Shown piece after piece: positions 12,001-24,175 of a DNA stretch of 64,000 nucleotides (position 1 is the first letter of the stretch; each line of letters opens with the position of its first letter). This stretch comes from Anomaloglossus baeobatrachus. Taxonomy: Eukaryota; Chordata; Amphibia; Anura; Aromobatidae. Both the position numbers and the translations under genes were made by a program. The DNA lies in assembly GCF_048569485.1 (NCBI RefSeq), contig NC_134354.1:399846103-399910102 (forward strand). Reading direction: 5' to 3'. The notes beneath the pieces were generated by a model. It saw nothing but the letters and a program-made list of their open reading frames with translations, had not been told where the DNA came from and ran no database searches.

Positions 12001-13273
12001 GACCGGGGCTGGGCGGTGGCCCACCGGTACCGGACCGGGGAACGGAGTGAAGCTAAGCACACAGGCAGGGCCATCGGACCCCGACCAGGCTTGGAGCCGC
12101 CGTCAATAGTCAAATCCGAATGTGACAGGAACCCCCGGGGTTCCCTAACAACTAAGTCCCGATTGAAGGCAACCGATCACACCGTGAGGATCTACAGCCA
12201 CCGCCACCGGCTAGAGATCCGAGGGCCAGCGCCTGCGGGCAAAACGGGCTCCTCCGGTATCTAAACTCCGGGGAGCGGAGTACCGTTGGGAAGCCATTGG
12301 AGTCATCACAGTACACAAAGGTGCAGGGAAAGACAGCCACCATCACCTGTCCGGGGAGAGACACTGCAGCCGGCTGCGGGACCCGTCCATCCAGCCGTTT
12401 GGTTTACCGGAGACTTTGTGCATCAATTGCTGAATGAGTACACCCGTGCCATCCGGCACCGATCCGCGCTGTCCCTGCAACCCTGCACCTCACCGACCCT
12501 GCCTCCCCATCACACCACCGGGCCCCGGGACCACCAACCCCTACCCACGGAGGGGGGAAACAACATCCCAGCTGCTCCCTACCATCGCTCCCGGGATCCC
12601 CATCACCAGCAGCGGTGGTGCCCATCTTCACCACAACCCGTGGGTGGCATCATGGACTAAATCCCCAAACAAACCACCCCCTTTTCACTCACGGGCGAGG
12701 AGCGTCGTTCGAGTCCCTGGATCCGGCCCACCGCTCGAGCCACCGAGCAGCAGCCGCAGCGCCGGACCCGAGCATTAGCGAGCGCAGCGCCCTGCCATCC
12801 GCGACAGCAGCGTGTCATCTCACGCAACAGGGTTACAAGAGAGGCCTACGCATAGTAGAAGCAACACAAGCGGGGGACTAATGTGCCAAAACTGGTCCGT
12901 TTTCCACAAACCGTCAACTGCGAATTGGATACCGGTTGGGGGAACTATGACAAGGAGGGAACACTTAAGTAAGATGGTGAGGGACTATGTAGGTGACCGT
13001 ATCAGCGTGCTTTCAGAGTCTACTGTTCCCTTTAACTATTGGGTTTCCAAGCTCAACACTTGGCGAGACCTCGCCTTATACGCTTTGGAAGTGCTAGCTT
13101 TCCCTGCTGCAAGTGTGTTGTCTGAGCCTGTTTTCAGCTCAGTGGGGTCAATAATAACAGATACTCGCACACGACTATCCACGGAAAGTGCAGACAGTTT
13201 GACGATGATCAAAATGAACCATAGATGGATTGCCCCAGAGTATCTCAGGCCGCCTGTTATCAAGATCCAATAA
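9056..13273 (+). pseudogene. hAT transposase, BED zinc-finger type, broken
   Basis: DNA transposase relic of the ZBED/Ac-like hAT group. An acidic N-terminal part (from about 9056) is followed by a BED finger near 9612-9725 (ICQICHAKLSR ... SSMRNHMLAKHT). Next comes the start of the RNase-H-like core (LTTDTWTSKSGQRRYISLTA, about 10186-10245), the second acidic block (GMVVCDNGHNLV) with CMVHVVNLVVQHF (about 10610-10720), and WNSTYHMLARI. The C-terminal dimerisation domain (YALEVLAFPAASVLSEPVFS ... SADSLTMIKMNHRWI) ends at 13273. The reading frame shifts several times before 10548, a stop falls near 9324, and a solo LTR interrupts the gene at 11672-12806. It is not functional. Confidence 0.9.
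11672..12806 (+). mobile_element. Solo LTR inside the hAT transposase
   Basis: It starts TGTGGCGCCCTGG and ends CCGCGACA. It is the same family as 13550-14844 in the opposite orientation: shared blocks include the CACCGAGGAGTTCACAG stretch and the TGGAGGCGGGAAAA stretch. No clean 5-bp duplication is visible. It splits the transposase reading frame between the catalytic core and the dimerisation domain. Confidence 0.7.
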
Positions 13274-13549
13274 TAAGTGTAGCCCCAAAATTTGTATTTG
13301 CTAAGTTCAAATAAGTTCCATTGTTTCTCATTCTGATTCTTCTATCATCTAATGACACCACATGACTAATGTAACTTGTTATGCTTTTGCGATGTAATTG
13401 TTTGGCCCAATCACCCAGGGCAATATTTTTCAAGCCTTTGTAAATTATGCACTGGCACAACCACTGTCGACGCTATACGGTCTAGAACAATTGGTCAGAC
13501 AGTCTGTATATGTGTTATTTATTGATGCTGTGCTCCACGGTGTGTTACA

Positions 13550-14844
13550 TGTCGCGGGCGGAGGAGGGGACGCTGCGCTCTCCCACTGCTCGGGTCCGGC
13601 TGCCACTGCTGCTGCGGCCTGCTGCTGCTCGGTGGCTCGAGCGATGAGCCGGATCCCGGGGACTCGAGCGGCGCTCCTCGCCCGTGAGTGAAAGGGGTTT
13701 GGTTTTTGGGATAGTTTATTGTCCGTGACGCCACCCACGGTTGTGGTGATTGTAGGGACACCACCGCTGCTCTGTATGGGAATCCCGGGAGCGGTGACAG
13801 GGAGCAGCAAAGTTGTTAGTTCTCCTCTCCGTGGGTAGGGGGTGGTTGTCCCGGGGCCCAGTGATGAGTTGGAGGATGAGGGATGGCAGGGCCGGTGCAG
13901 GGCTTGGTGGGGTGCAGGGACGCGGGGGCAGCGCTGTGCCTCACGGCACTGTGGTACTCACTCAGCCTGAGACGGTGACACAGTTCTCGGTAAAACACAC
14001 GGCTGGAAAGACGGTTCCCACGGACGGCTGCTGTTGCTTTTCCCCGGTAGTTGACGGTGACGGTCCCTTTTCCTGCACCTAAGTCTATGTTGGTAGCGAT
14101 GGGTTCCCACCGGTAACCCGCTCCCCGGCTTGGATATGTGCCGGAGGAGCCCCTCTTTGCCCGCAGGCGCTGGCCCTGAGAAACTGGTGCCTTCGCGGTG
14201 GCGGTGTCTCTCTCTCATGGTTGGACTGTTGCTTTCAATCGGGACTTAGCTGTTGGGAGACCCAGGAGGTCCCCTTCACTGACGGATTTGGCAAATTCAC
14301 GGCGACTCCTAGCCTTGCCGGGATCCGAAAGGCCCCTGCCAATGGTGCTGGCTTCTCTTCGTATACCGCTCCGGTACCGCCGGGCCACCACCCGTCCATG
14401 GTCCTTTCGGCAACCTCCAAGTAGCCTCTCCTGCAGACAGTCACCGCCGTCTGCTGACCTTGCTGTCTCAGTCCGGGGCACACACCCAGACCAACTTCAG
14501 GCTTTCTCAACTGTCACTTTCTCTGTCACTACTCTCACTGTCCTCCTTCTCCTCCCTCTCTTGCTCCTCTACCACTTCACTTCAACTTCACTCACTGTTT
14601 ACTCCTTCACTTCCTTAGCTGAACTCTCCTCTCCAAACTCTAACTCTATCTGCCCGGTTTTCCCGCCTCCAGGGCTGTGAACTCCTCGGTGGGCGGAGCC
14701 AACCGCCTGGCCCACCCCCTGGTGTGGATATCAGCCCCTGGAGGAAGGCAACAAGGATTTTTGTGTAGCTTTGGTGTACCTATCCGGGGTGTAGGGTGTG
14801 ATGGTGTTATGACCTGTGACCCCTGGCTTGCCCAGGGCGTCACA
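13550..14844 (-). mobile_element. Solo LTR with 5-bp target duplication
   Basis: 1295 bp. TTACA flanks both sides (13545-13549 and 14845-14849). On the minus strand it begins TGTGACGCCCTGG and ends CCCGCGACA, giving TG...CA ends. It lies downstream of the hAT transposase end. It is related to 11672-12806 and, through its opening motif, to the outer element at 7-7552. Confidence 0.82.
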
Positions 14845-15297
14845 TTACACATGGCCCCCTGCGGAATCAGAATTTTTTTAGCATGGCATGTTATGCCCTG
14901 TTGCTTATCCTACCAGTTGTTTTTTTTTTAAAAAAGCTGTTGGGAGCTGTTGGAAATACCTTCTAAAGCTGTGCTCCCCTCTTTTACTTTGGTTTGAGAG
15001 CTGTTCTAGTGACTGCATAACGTGGTCAGAGCACCACGCATCGTTTACGTAAAGACACCAGAAATGCAGTGAGGCACCTTCTACGGCTGTGCCCATACTG
15101 CTTCAGCCTTTTCCCATCCATTTCAGCCTTTTCCTCAGTCACCACAGGTCACTGTTAGGTCCGACGTGAAATTATTCTGGTTTCCCATAGACTTACATTG
15201 GGGGTCGAATATTCGCGAATACTCTAATAGCAGCGAGGTATTCGCTGGATATTCGGCGAAGCGAATAATAGGGTATTCGATTATCACTAATTATTTC

Positions 15298-15760
15298 CTT
15301 TCTATGCTGAAGGAGTTAAGAGTTCCTTTCTTTTTCTGCTATGAATACTTATAGCTTTAAATCTCAGCTGCTGCACTTTATGACAACCATTCCCTTACTT
15401 TATTTAAACTCACTCCTAGTTCTCTCAAATGCCAGTTACATATCTGCTATGCTGACCAGTCTGGTGAAGTTGTTCCAATTGAAACTGTGGAGTTTTGTAC
15501 AGTAGAAGCTGTGAAATCTTCTTTCTGGAGAAGCTTTGGAGTTCCTTTTTGTATTTTGTCCTGCTTGTTTGCCTCTCTCCATGTGCGGTCCTATTGCAGT
15601 AGTAAGACTAGTGTCTTGCTGCCCTACATAATAGCTAGGGCTAGTCCAGAGTCAGCCAGGGCACATTTCCCCTGATAATCCCTTACTGTTGCACCATACG
15701 CCGAGCGTTTCCTCGCTACAGCATAATACTGTTCATAGGACCACAATAAGCCGTACATTC
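15298..15760. other. Unclassified T-rich repeat
   Basis: No gene is seen. Parts such as the AGTCAGCCAGGG stretch near 15650 resemble 17820-17850 (AGTCTGCCAGGG), so it is probably a degenerate dispersed repeat. Confidence 0.35.
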
Positions 15761-16005
15761 TGTAGAGATGACTGCTATGGAAGAGTGGCCAGAAAAAAGC
15801 CATTACTTACAGCCAATATGTGGAAGGTTCATTTTGATTTTGCCAAAACACATGTGGGAGATTCCTCAAATGTATGAAGAACTATGCTGTGGTCAGATGA
15901 GACAAAAATTTAACTTTTTGGACGCCAAGGTAAATCCTATGCCAGGTTCCAAATCAACACAGCTCATCCACCAAAGAACACCATCTACACAGTGAAACAT
16001 GGTGG
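15760..16005 (+). pseudogene. Tc1-type transposase fragment
   Basis: The translation gives CYGRVARKKPLLTANMWKVH and FDFAKTHVGDSSN, then after a frame change text corresponding to the first catalytic Asp block, and a piece matching VKHGGGS. This is the middle of a Tc1 transposase (family form YGRVARRKPFLTKRHMKARL). It is short, frameshifted and cut off by the SINE at about 16010. Confidence 0.75.
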
Positions 16006-16009
16006 TGAC

Positions 16010-16253
16010 AAGCTGCTTCTCAGTGGTTAGCACTGCAGTCTTGCAGCGCTGGGGTCCTGGGTTCGAATCCCACCAAGGACAACATCTGCAAGGAGTTTGT
16101 ATGTTCTCCCTTTGTTTGCGCAGGTTTCCTTTCACTCTCCAAAGACATACAGATAGGTGATTTAGATTGATAGCCCCAATGGGGACAGTATTCTTGATGT
16201 ATGTAATCTCTGCGGAATATGTTAGCGCTATATAAAAATAAAGATTTATTTTT
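16010..16253 (+). repeat. tRNA-headed SINE with L2-like tail
   Basis: The head holds an A-box-like TGGTTAGCACTGC and a B box GGGTTCGAATCCC, the internal RNA polymerase III promoter. The body has CAAGGAGTTTGTATGTTCTC and the tail has GGCTATATAA-type sequence near GCGCTATATAAAAATAAAGA, typical of tRNA SINEs that share an L2-type LINE tail. It inserted into the Tc1 fragment at 15760-16005. Confidence 0.85.
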
Positions 16254-16370
16254 CTGACTTTCCCTTTTTCACTGCTTGGGGTTTATCCCTTTCTTCTTAG
16301 GACCCTGTGGATTTAATCACCTTTGCAGCTGTTAATCTTCAGAACTTCCCATTGTGTCTTTAAATACCCT

Positions 16371-17591
16371 TGTGGCGCCCCTGAGGCTTCCGTCCACAGA
16401 GACATTGCACCTAGGCTAGAGGTGTGATGTTCCATCCTGGGTAAGGACGAGAGTAAACGCCGGTTCACAGGCAAATTCACACTACACCCATTGTTAGGCA
16501 TATTTTGGGACCGGGGATAGTGGCAGCTACCCCCATGCTGCATGCTGGGGAGCCGTAAGACCCATCTCTTCTCCCATAGGGTGGTGCCTAGCAACTGGGA
16601 AAGTGGGAGGAGCCAACAGCAAGAAAGAGCAGATACAGGAGGTTCAAAGTTAGTTAGGAGTTAGCAGTCAGTAGAGTGAGTTGAGAGAAGTGAGAAGTGA
16701 GGAGTTAGAAAGAGAGAGGTTCATACCTCAGAAAAGCAACAGAAAGTGAAGCTTCCTCGTGGAGATCCTGGGGCCCAGCTAGGCCCAGGTGACACCACAG
16801 ACTGAAAAGAGCGGATTCCAGGGCCACTGAAAGGCTTTCCAGCTCGTGGCCTGTTCCACTAAATCATCGGGTGGAGGGATCAGGCTGCATCCAGGGACGG
16901 TCCCTAGAAACCAAAGTAAACACCAACAAAGTAAAGGCCCAGGGTGGTTGCAAGCGCCCAGGGCCACATCCCACCGTAGATCCCCTGGGAAGAGGGCAAG
17001 ATTCCATCCAGGCAAGCCTTCTTGACCAGAACCTACAGTGGAGGCTGAGACAGGTTTATCCAGAGAGGTCAAGGCTTTGAAGACAGCCGAGGAAAGAGAC
17101 ACAACAACAGGGTGCACCAGCATTTACTTCCAGAACTATCCGGGATCGACGGAGGTCCCTGACAGGAGATTCCAACACACCAGAGGGCAACCAGTTTGCT
17201 GCAGCCTGGAACAGTGAGTAAAACCTTGAAACTGCACCCCCTGGTGTTGCCTCCTTATTTCGCCCTGCACTGCACCATCCACACAAGCACCATAGACTTT
17301 AATAAGCACCAATGGTTGCCCTGGGGTACCGCTCCACCTGTGGGGAGCAGAACCATCCCAGCTGCTAATCCATCAGCCCCAGAGGTCCCATTCAGCAGCG
17401 GCGGCTCCATAGCCGCAATCCACAGGTGGCATCACGAATATTCCACAAACTTTATTATTAATTACCACCCCCACAACTGCCATATTAGTTGACCCCGCCA
17501 GGGTCACGGAGCCGGGCCCTGCCACCACTGACTACCCCCGGACTAGTCCGGCCCGGCACCTGGTGTCCCAAAGCCCTGGGGTGGGCAAGTC
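16371..17591 (+). mobile_element. Solo-LTR-like element
   Basis: It starts TGTGGCGCCCCTG, like the LTRs at 11672 and 14844. ACCCT stands before it (16366-16370) and again at 17592-17596, a possible 5-bp duplication. The 3' end does not read CA, so the right border is uncertain. The GGTGGCATCACGAAT block near 17425 resembles 12640-12655. Confidence 0.5.
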
Positions 17592-18790
17592 ACCCTCATT
17601 CCCTTTATTCTGTGCTGGTGATAGGTCTAATACCCTTAACAAGTCTTCAGTGCAAGCAGTTGGCCTGTATTCATCTGGAGAAACTTTGTTGTTGCAGTTC
17701 CTCTTCCTTAGTCTTCTGGAGATAAGTTATTCATTTAATTTCCCCTGTGTGTATTTTCCTGTGTGTTCTTTAGAGCTTAGTGGTGTTGACTTCATGCTCA
17801 TCCCATCCATTCCCTACCTAGGACCTATTTCAGAGTCTGCCAGGGTCAGGTATCCAGCTTCATGCAAAGGTGCGGAACCTATCTTGGATGGTAAGCAAGT
17901 CCAGGGGCCAGCAATAGGTAACCAACTCCCCCTTCCCTAAACACAGTTCTTCCTTTCCCTTTCACTGTTCACTGGGTACTTGGAAGCAAATAAAAGTCAG
18001 TTCTTCATGGAGAATTTTTTTAACTATCCCAACATTCAATGGGCATAGAATCTTCTGGTCGTTCTAAAAGCTGCAAGTTCTTATCTACAATTCAAGACAA
18101 TTACCTCTCTCAGATGGTAGATGAACCAACTGTCACACAGAGTTTTACACAAATTTGACTGACTGTCATGGCGGCATTGGAATCTGTTAAAATTACATAT
18201 GCTGACACTCCGCCCGATTGTTTCTCTGGTGTCTGGGATCAACGCAGGCAGAATCGTGCATTGACTTGCTGTGTACTTATTCAAAGGCAGGCTAGAAAGA
18301 GTTAATGTCTGCTAGTCTGCTTGCTCCTTTAATCACATGTTGTGGGGAGAGCTATCACATCCACTCCCCTCTGTTTTATACCGTTGGAATACTTCTACCC
18401 ATGCCAGCTATAGTTTATTCTGTGTTGATTTGTGAGGTGTGGTGTCCCAGACTCTCTCTGGTGAAAGTTATGTTTAGTGGTGCTCTTTGCTTGGTGCAGT
18501 TGTGAAGTGTACCATTGTTACTTTGTACTTCTTTTCTGCTCTTGTTTTCCTCCTTAATCTCTTAATGTCTTATCCTGTGTGTGTGCTGTATGACAGAGTT
18601 TTAGATTTTCCCTTGTCTGTCTTTTTCTGTGGTTTCAACACACTCCTGTCCCATCCCTCCCTGGGGAGAGGGAATTAGATCAGGACTGGTCTGGAGCAGG
18701 GCCAGGAAGGAGGCCTCTCCACCATTAGGAGTATCTCTAAAAATAGGGATAGCATAGGTCCCCCTAGGTTGAGGGGCAGCTTAGGAGCAT
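17592..18790. other. Unclassified repeats
   Basis: No gene is seen. T-rich stretches with blocks similar to 15298-15700 and again at 18370-18760 suggest copies of one dispersed repeat family. Confidence 0.35.
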
Positions 18791-19668
18791 TGGTCCCAAA
18801 GTTAACATGACAAAAACCAAGGATTTTAATTTGCTGTATCTGGTCCTGTCAAATACACCAGATACTATTTCAGATCTACAATCCTGGGAGCACTTGGGCA
18901 GCAGCGACCATAATATGGCACGTTTCAATGTAATATTCCATGGAAAATTTCACAAGAGAAATGCAAAAATCTGTAGCTGAAGGAAAGCTGATTTAAACAA
19001 ATTAAGGGAAAAGTTTAATCATGTAAACTGGGATCATGTTATGGTAACTGGGGATACCAACCATAAATGTTGCAAGTTTAAGGATATACAGCTAGAATCC
19101 TGTAGAAAATTTATACCCTCTGGTAATAAAATATCCAAAATGAAAATCGCTATGGATAAATAAGATAGTACAAAGTATAATAAGACAAAAACAAAATGCA
19201 TTTAAAATCTTGAGAGCTGAGAATACAGAAATAGCATGTCAGTATAAAGATCTTAATAGAAAATGTAAAAAAGAAATCAAGCTAGCAAAATTAGCTACTG
19301 AAACACAAATCGCCAACAACATTAAAACAAATCCTCCAAAATGTTATAAATACATCAATGCCAAAAAGAAAAAAGAAACAATGAATGGTATCGGGCCCGT
19401 AAAATTATTATGGAGGACAAAGAAAAGGCTGACATATTGAACAGGCACTTTTCATCCATGTTCATCAAGGAACTGACTGTTCCAGGGATCATTCATCAAG
19501 GCAAAACTCTAAATTTGTCACTTGATATAACTGATTTAATGCAAGAACAAGTAAGCCTGCTCTGAGTAAATTAAACATTGACAGATCCCCCAGGCCACAT
19601 GGCATTCATCACAGATATGGAGGGAACTGAGCTTAATAATTGACAGACCGCTGTATTTCATCTTCTTA

Positions 19669-20083
19669 GGCGAGCTTTACACGTTGCGACATCGCTACCG
19701 ATATATCGTCGGGGTCACGTCGTTAGTGACGCACATCCGGCGTCGGTAGCGACATTGCAACGTGTAAATCCTAGGTTCGACGATGAACGAGCACAGAAGC
19801 GTACAATATCGCTGATCTGCGTAACGTCGTTCATTTCCATAATGTCGGTTCCGCAGGTACGATGTTGTTTGTCGTTCCTGCAGCACCACACATCGCTGTG
19901 TGTAAACCCGCAGGAACGGCAAACATCTCCTTACCTGCGTCCACCGGCAATGCGGAAGGAAGAAAGTGGGTGGGATGTTATGTCCCGCTCATCACCAGAT
20001 ATCGCATGTGCGATGGGGGAGGGTACTATTGCGCTTGACAACGCTAGCCGATGCTAACGATGTCGCAACGTGTAAAGTACCCC
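19669..20083. mobile_element. Inverted-repeat element, TTA target site (family A)
   Basis: 415 bp, flanked by TTA (19666-19668, 20084-20086). The left end GGCGAGCTTTACACGTTGCG pairs with the right end CGCAACGTGTAAAG. The GGGGTCACGTCG and TGACGCACATCCGG block is present. It is inserted in the CR1 LINE. Confidence 0.85.
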
Positions 20084-20086
20084 TTA

Positions 20087-21124
20087 GACCCTCTTGTAAC
20101 AGTGTTAGTGCTTCAGGATTGGAGGATGGCTGATGTAGTACCAATATCTAAGAAAGGTAAGAAGGTGGATCCAGGCAACTATCGTCCAATATATCTGATA
20201 TCAGTAGTTGCAACGTTTTTGAGAACATTTTAAGAGAAGACATGAAACGATATATTGCAGAGAATAATATAATAACTGACAACCAGCATGGATTCACAAA
20301 AGATAAGTTGTGTCTAACCAACTTGTTGGGTTACTATGAGGAAGTTCAAATGCTGATGTTAGTAATGCAGCAGAAGTGATTTATCTGAATTTTGCAATGA
20401 TATGTAATACTGTACCACATAACAGCCTAAAGCAGGCTTTACACGCTACGATATATCTAATGAGATGTCGGTGGGGTCACGTTGTAAGTGACGCACATCC
20501 GGCATCATTAGTGATATCGTAGCGTGTGACAGCTATGAACGAGCAGAAATACTCACCTTCACGTTCATTGCTGACACGTCGCTCATTTTCTAAAAATCGA
20601 ACGTCCTGTTGTTCATTGTTCCCGATGCAGCACACATCGCTCCATGTGACACCCCGGGAACGATGAACTGCAGCTTACCTGTGTCCCGCCGGCAATGCTG
20701 AAGGAAGGAGGTGGGTGGGATGTTTACGTCCCGCTCATCTTCACCTCTCCGCTTCTATTGGGTAGCCGCTATGTGACGTCGCTATGACGCCGAACGTCCC
20801 TCCCCCCTTCAGGAAGTGGATGTTCGCCGCCCACAGCGAGGTCGTTTGGAAGGTAAGTACGTGTGACGGGGGGGTTACAACATTGTGCGACACGGGCAAC
20901 AAATTGCCTGTGCCGCACAAACGATGTGGGCAGGTGCGATCGCAAATGCGATCACACGATTAATTGAAACGTGTAAAGCAGGGTTTATAATAAAGCTCCA
21001 GAAGCTAATTGGCTAAATGATAGGAAACAAAAAGTAATCATAAATGGAATAGTCTCTAAATGGCCTATAGTCAGCAGTGGGGCACTGCAGGGATCTGTGC
21101 TAGGACTGATGGGACTGATTATTT
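20087..21124 (+). pseudogene. CR1 reverse transcriptase, N-terminal and palm part
   Basis: Recognisable text is SKKGKKVDPGNYRPIYLISV, DNQHGFTKDKLCLTNLLGYY, IYLNFAMICNTVPHNS and, after the 20431-20984 insertion, NDRKQKVIINGIVSKWPIVSSGALQGSVLG. These match CR1 blocks (DPGNYRPVSLTSV, DNQHGFTKGKSCLTNL, VIYLDFSKAFDTVPH, SGVPQGSVLGP). The first catalytic Asp of the D-x-x-K-A-F-D block has become Asn and frames shift, so it is inactive. Confidence 0.85.
20431..20984. mobile_element. Inverted-repeat element (family A)
   Basis: The left end AGCAGGCTTTACACGCTACG, preceded by TAA (20428-20430), pairs with the right end CGTGTAAAGCAGGGTT. GGGGTCACG and GTGACGCACATCCGGC are present. The right border is uncertain by a few bases. 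It splits the CR1 reverse transcriptase after a TVPHNS motif. Confidence 0.82.
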
Positions 21125-21699
21125 TTAACCCCTTCACCCCTGGCCACTAAAACACCCTAATGACCGGGCCATTTTTTGCAATTCTGACCAGTGTCACTTT
21201 AACAGGTTATAACTCTGGAACGCTTCAACAGATCCCGACAACTCTTACTTTGTTTTTTCATGACATATTGTACTTCATGTCAGTGGTAAATTTAGGCTAA
21301 TATTTTTTGCGGTTATTTGTGAAAATTTCAGAAATTTGGCAAAAATTTTGAAAATTTAGCAATTTTTAACCTTTGAAATTTTATGCCTATAAATCTGAGA
21401 TATGTCACACAAAACAGTTGCTAAATAAAATTTCCAACATGTCTACTTTACACCAGTGCAATGTTCGAAACAATTTTTTTTTCATTAGGAAGTTAGAAGG
21501 GGTCAAAGTTCATCAGCAATTTCCCATTTTTCCAACAAAATTTACAAAACCATTTTTTTAGGGACCATATTACATTTGAAGTGACTTTGAGAGGCCTAAG
21601 GGACAGAAAATACCCAAAAGTGACCCATTATAAAAACTGCACCCCTCAGGTTACTCAAAACCACATCCAAGAAGTTTATTAACCCTTTAGGTGCTTCCC

Positions 21700-23420
21700 A
21701 GGAACCAAAGCCATGTGGAAGGAAAAAAATGAAAATTTTTTACAGAAAAATGTTACTTTAGCCATAAAACTTTACATTTTCACAAGAGAGAAAAGAGAAA
21801 ATGCAATTTATTGTGCCATTTCTCCTGAGTACACTGATACCTCATGTATGGTGAAAATAAATTGTTTTGGCACAGCTCGGAATGGAAGGAGCGCCATTCG
21901 AATTTTTTAACGCAAAATTAGCTGGACTAGCAAACGCCATGTCGGCTTTGGAGACCCCTTGAGGTGCCTAAACAATGGAGCTCCCCCACAAGTGACCCCA
22001 TTTTGGAAACTAGACCCCTCAAGGAATTTATCTAGATGTTTGGTGAGCATTTTGAACCACTGGGAGCTTCACAGAAATTTATAATGTTGAGCCGCAAAAA
22101 GGAAAAAAAATGTTACCACAAAACTGTTACTTCAACCAGGTAGCTTTTTTTCACAAGGGTATCAGGAACAAATTCACCATAAAATTTATTGTGCATTTTC
22201 TCCTGAGTACGAGAATACCCTATATGTGGTAAAAATGAATTGTTTGGGCGCACAGCAGAGCTCGGAAGGGAAGGAGCACCATTTGAATTTTTGAACGCAT
22301 AATTAGCTGGACTCATTAGCGGACGCCATGTCAGGTTTGGAGACCCATTGAGGTGCCTAACCAATGGAGCTCCCTCACAAGTGACCCCATTTTGGAAACT
22401 AGACCCCGCAATAAATGTATCTAGATGTTTGGTGAGCCTTTTGAACCCCCGGGGACTTCACAGAAGTTTATAACATTGAGCTGTGAAAATATATATATAT
22501 TTATTTTTTACCACAAAACTGTTACTTGAACCAGGTAGCTTTTTTTTTCACAAGGGTATCAGGAAAAAATGCACCATAACCGTATTGTGCAATTTCTCCT
22601 GAGTACACAGATACCTCATGTGTGGTGGAAAGTAATTTTTTGGGCGCATGGCAGGGCTCAGATGGGAAGGAGCGCCATTTGACAGCAAAATTGGCTGGAA
22701 TCATTAGCGGACATTATGTTGCATTTGGAGACCCCCTGAGGTGCCTAAACATAGGATCTCCCCCACAAATGACCCCATTTTGGAAACTAGACCCCTCAAG
22801 GAATCTATCTAGAAGTTTGGTGAGCCCCTTGAGCCCCCAGGGGCTCCACAGAAGTTGAGCCATGAATACATTTTTTTTTTACCACAAAACTGTTACTTGA
22901 ACAGGTAGCTTTTTTTTCACAAGGGTATTAGGAAAAAATGCACCATAAAACGTATTGCGCAATTTCTCTTGAGTACGCAGATAATTCATGTGTGGTGGAA
23001 AGAAATTGTTTGGGCGCATGGCGGGGCTCTGATGGGAAGGAGCGCCATTTGACAGCAAAATTGGTTGGCATCATTAGCGGACGCCATGTCACGTTTGGAG
23101 ACCCCCCATGGTGCCTAAACAGTAGAGCTCACCCACAAGTGACCCCATTTTGGAACTAGACCCCTCAAAGAATTTAATAAGCCCCTTCTACAACCAGGGG
23201 CTCCACAGAAGTTGATAATGTTTTTTTACCACAAAACTTTTGCTTCAACCAGGTAGCTTTTTTTTTACAACGGTATCAGGAAAAAATGCACCATAAAATT
23301 TATTATGCAATTTCCCCTGAGTACGCAGATACCTCATATGTGGTGGAAAGTAATTGTTTGGGCGAACGGCGGGTCTCAGAAGAAAAGGAGCTCCATTTGA
23401 CTTTTCAAACGCAGACGCCA
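21700..23420. repeat. Tandem units of about 350-395 bp inside the TTAA element
   Basis: A marker around GTACNCNGATACCTCATNTG recurs near 21830, 22207, 22602, 22973 and 23322. Each unit also holds AAGGAGCGCCATTTGA and GTGACCCCATTTTGG blocks. The units are diverged and have no conserved reading frame. Confidence 0.85.
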
Positions 23421-24059
23421 TGCAGTGATGTGCATCACTGATCGGCCGCTGCAGGATGCATGGATGGATGAGATGCAAAAAGTGACAGGGATACGGAAAA
23501 AAAAAGTCACACCGAACATTAAGCAGAGACGCCGATCCGTTATGTGCATCCCTGATCAGCGCTCAGCCGCTGCAGGATGCACACACGGATGAGGTGCAAA
23601 AAACGATGCAAGATACGGACAAAAAAAAAAAAAAAAGTCCTGCCGAAAATTGACCACGGATGCAGATACATTATCTGCATCACTGATCAGTGCACGGCTG
23701 GACGCAAGGACGGATTAGGTGTAAAAATGGACAGGGGAATACAAAAAAAAAAAAATTATACTCACAGTACTCAGAAGATTTGCAGGAGGATCACTGACCA
23801 GAAGAACTGCAGGAGGAATAGAAGGCAGCAAATGGACAGCTTATTACCGTAGAGCAGCAGGCAGGAAGTTGGACAGCTCATCAGAAGACCCAAGAAGTAC
23901 CCAGGAAGGACCCAGCAATGGAGGCAGATGTGAGTGGGCCAGTGAAGACCTCGGATGACCCGGTGGAGGCAGGTAGGGAACATCGGAGAGGGAGAGCAGA
24001 TGGAGAGGGGGAGGGGGAGACTGGAGAAGCAGAGGCAGAAGCATGGGAGCAGAATTGAG

Positions 24060-24175
24060 ATCGCAGGGGGGCAGATTACAGCGGGGGGAGCAGATTGCAG
24101 CAGGGGGGAGCAGATCGCAGCGGGGGGTGAGCAGATCGCAGCGGGGGGAGCAGACTGCAGCGAGGGGAGCAGATC
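24060..24175. repeat. G-rich short tandem repeat
   Basis: Repeats of about 22 bp (GCGGGGGGAGCAGATCGCA-like), four to five copies, within the GC-rich part of the TTAA element. Confidence 0.8.

Larger units (their letters stand above)
7920..15289 (+). mobile_element. hAT DNA transposon with 8-bp target duplication
   Basis: 7.4 kb. ATTATTTC occurs at 7912-7919 and again at 15290-15297, the 8-bp duplication expected of hAT. The left end AAGGGATAAGCGAATG pairs with the inverted right end TAGTGATAATCGAATA (12 of 16). The subterminal regions are rich in TATTCG/CGAATA repeats on both sides, likely transposase-binding sites. It carries a broken BED-finger transposase and two nested solo LTRs (11672-12806, 13550-14844). 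Without those two insertions it would be about 4.9 kb. Confidence 0.92.

Noticed and set aside
12016-12881. Reading frames in the solo LTR at 11672-12806
   Set aside because: LTRs are GC-rich here and open frames arise by composition. The last one only rejoins the hAT C terminus by chance of phase.
16021-16085. tRNA gene
   Set aside because: A and B boxes are present, but the body continues into a SINE core and an L2-like tail and the cloverleaf is not complete.
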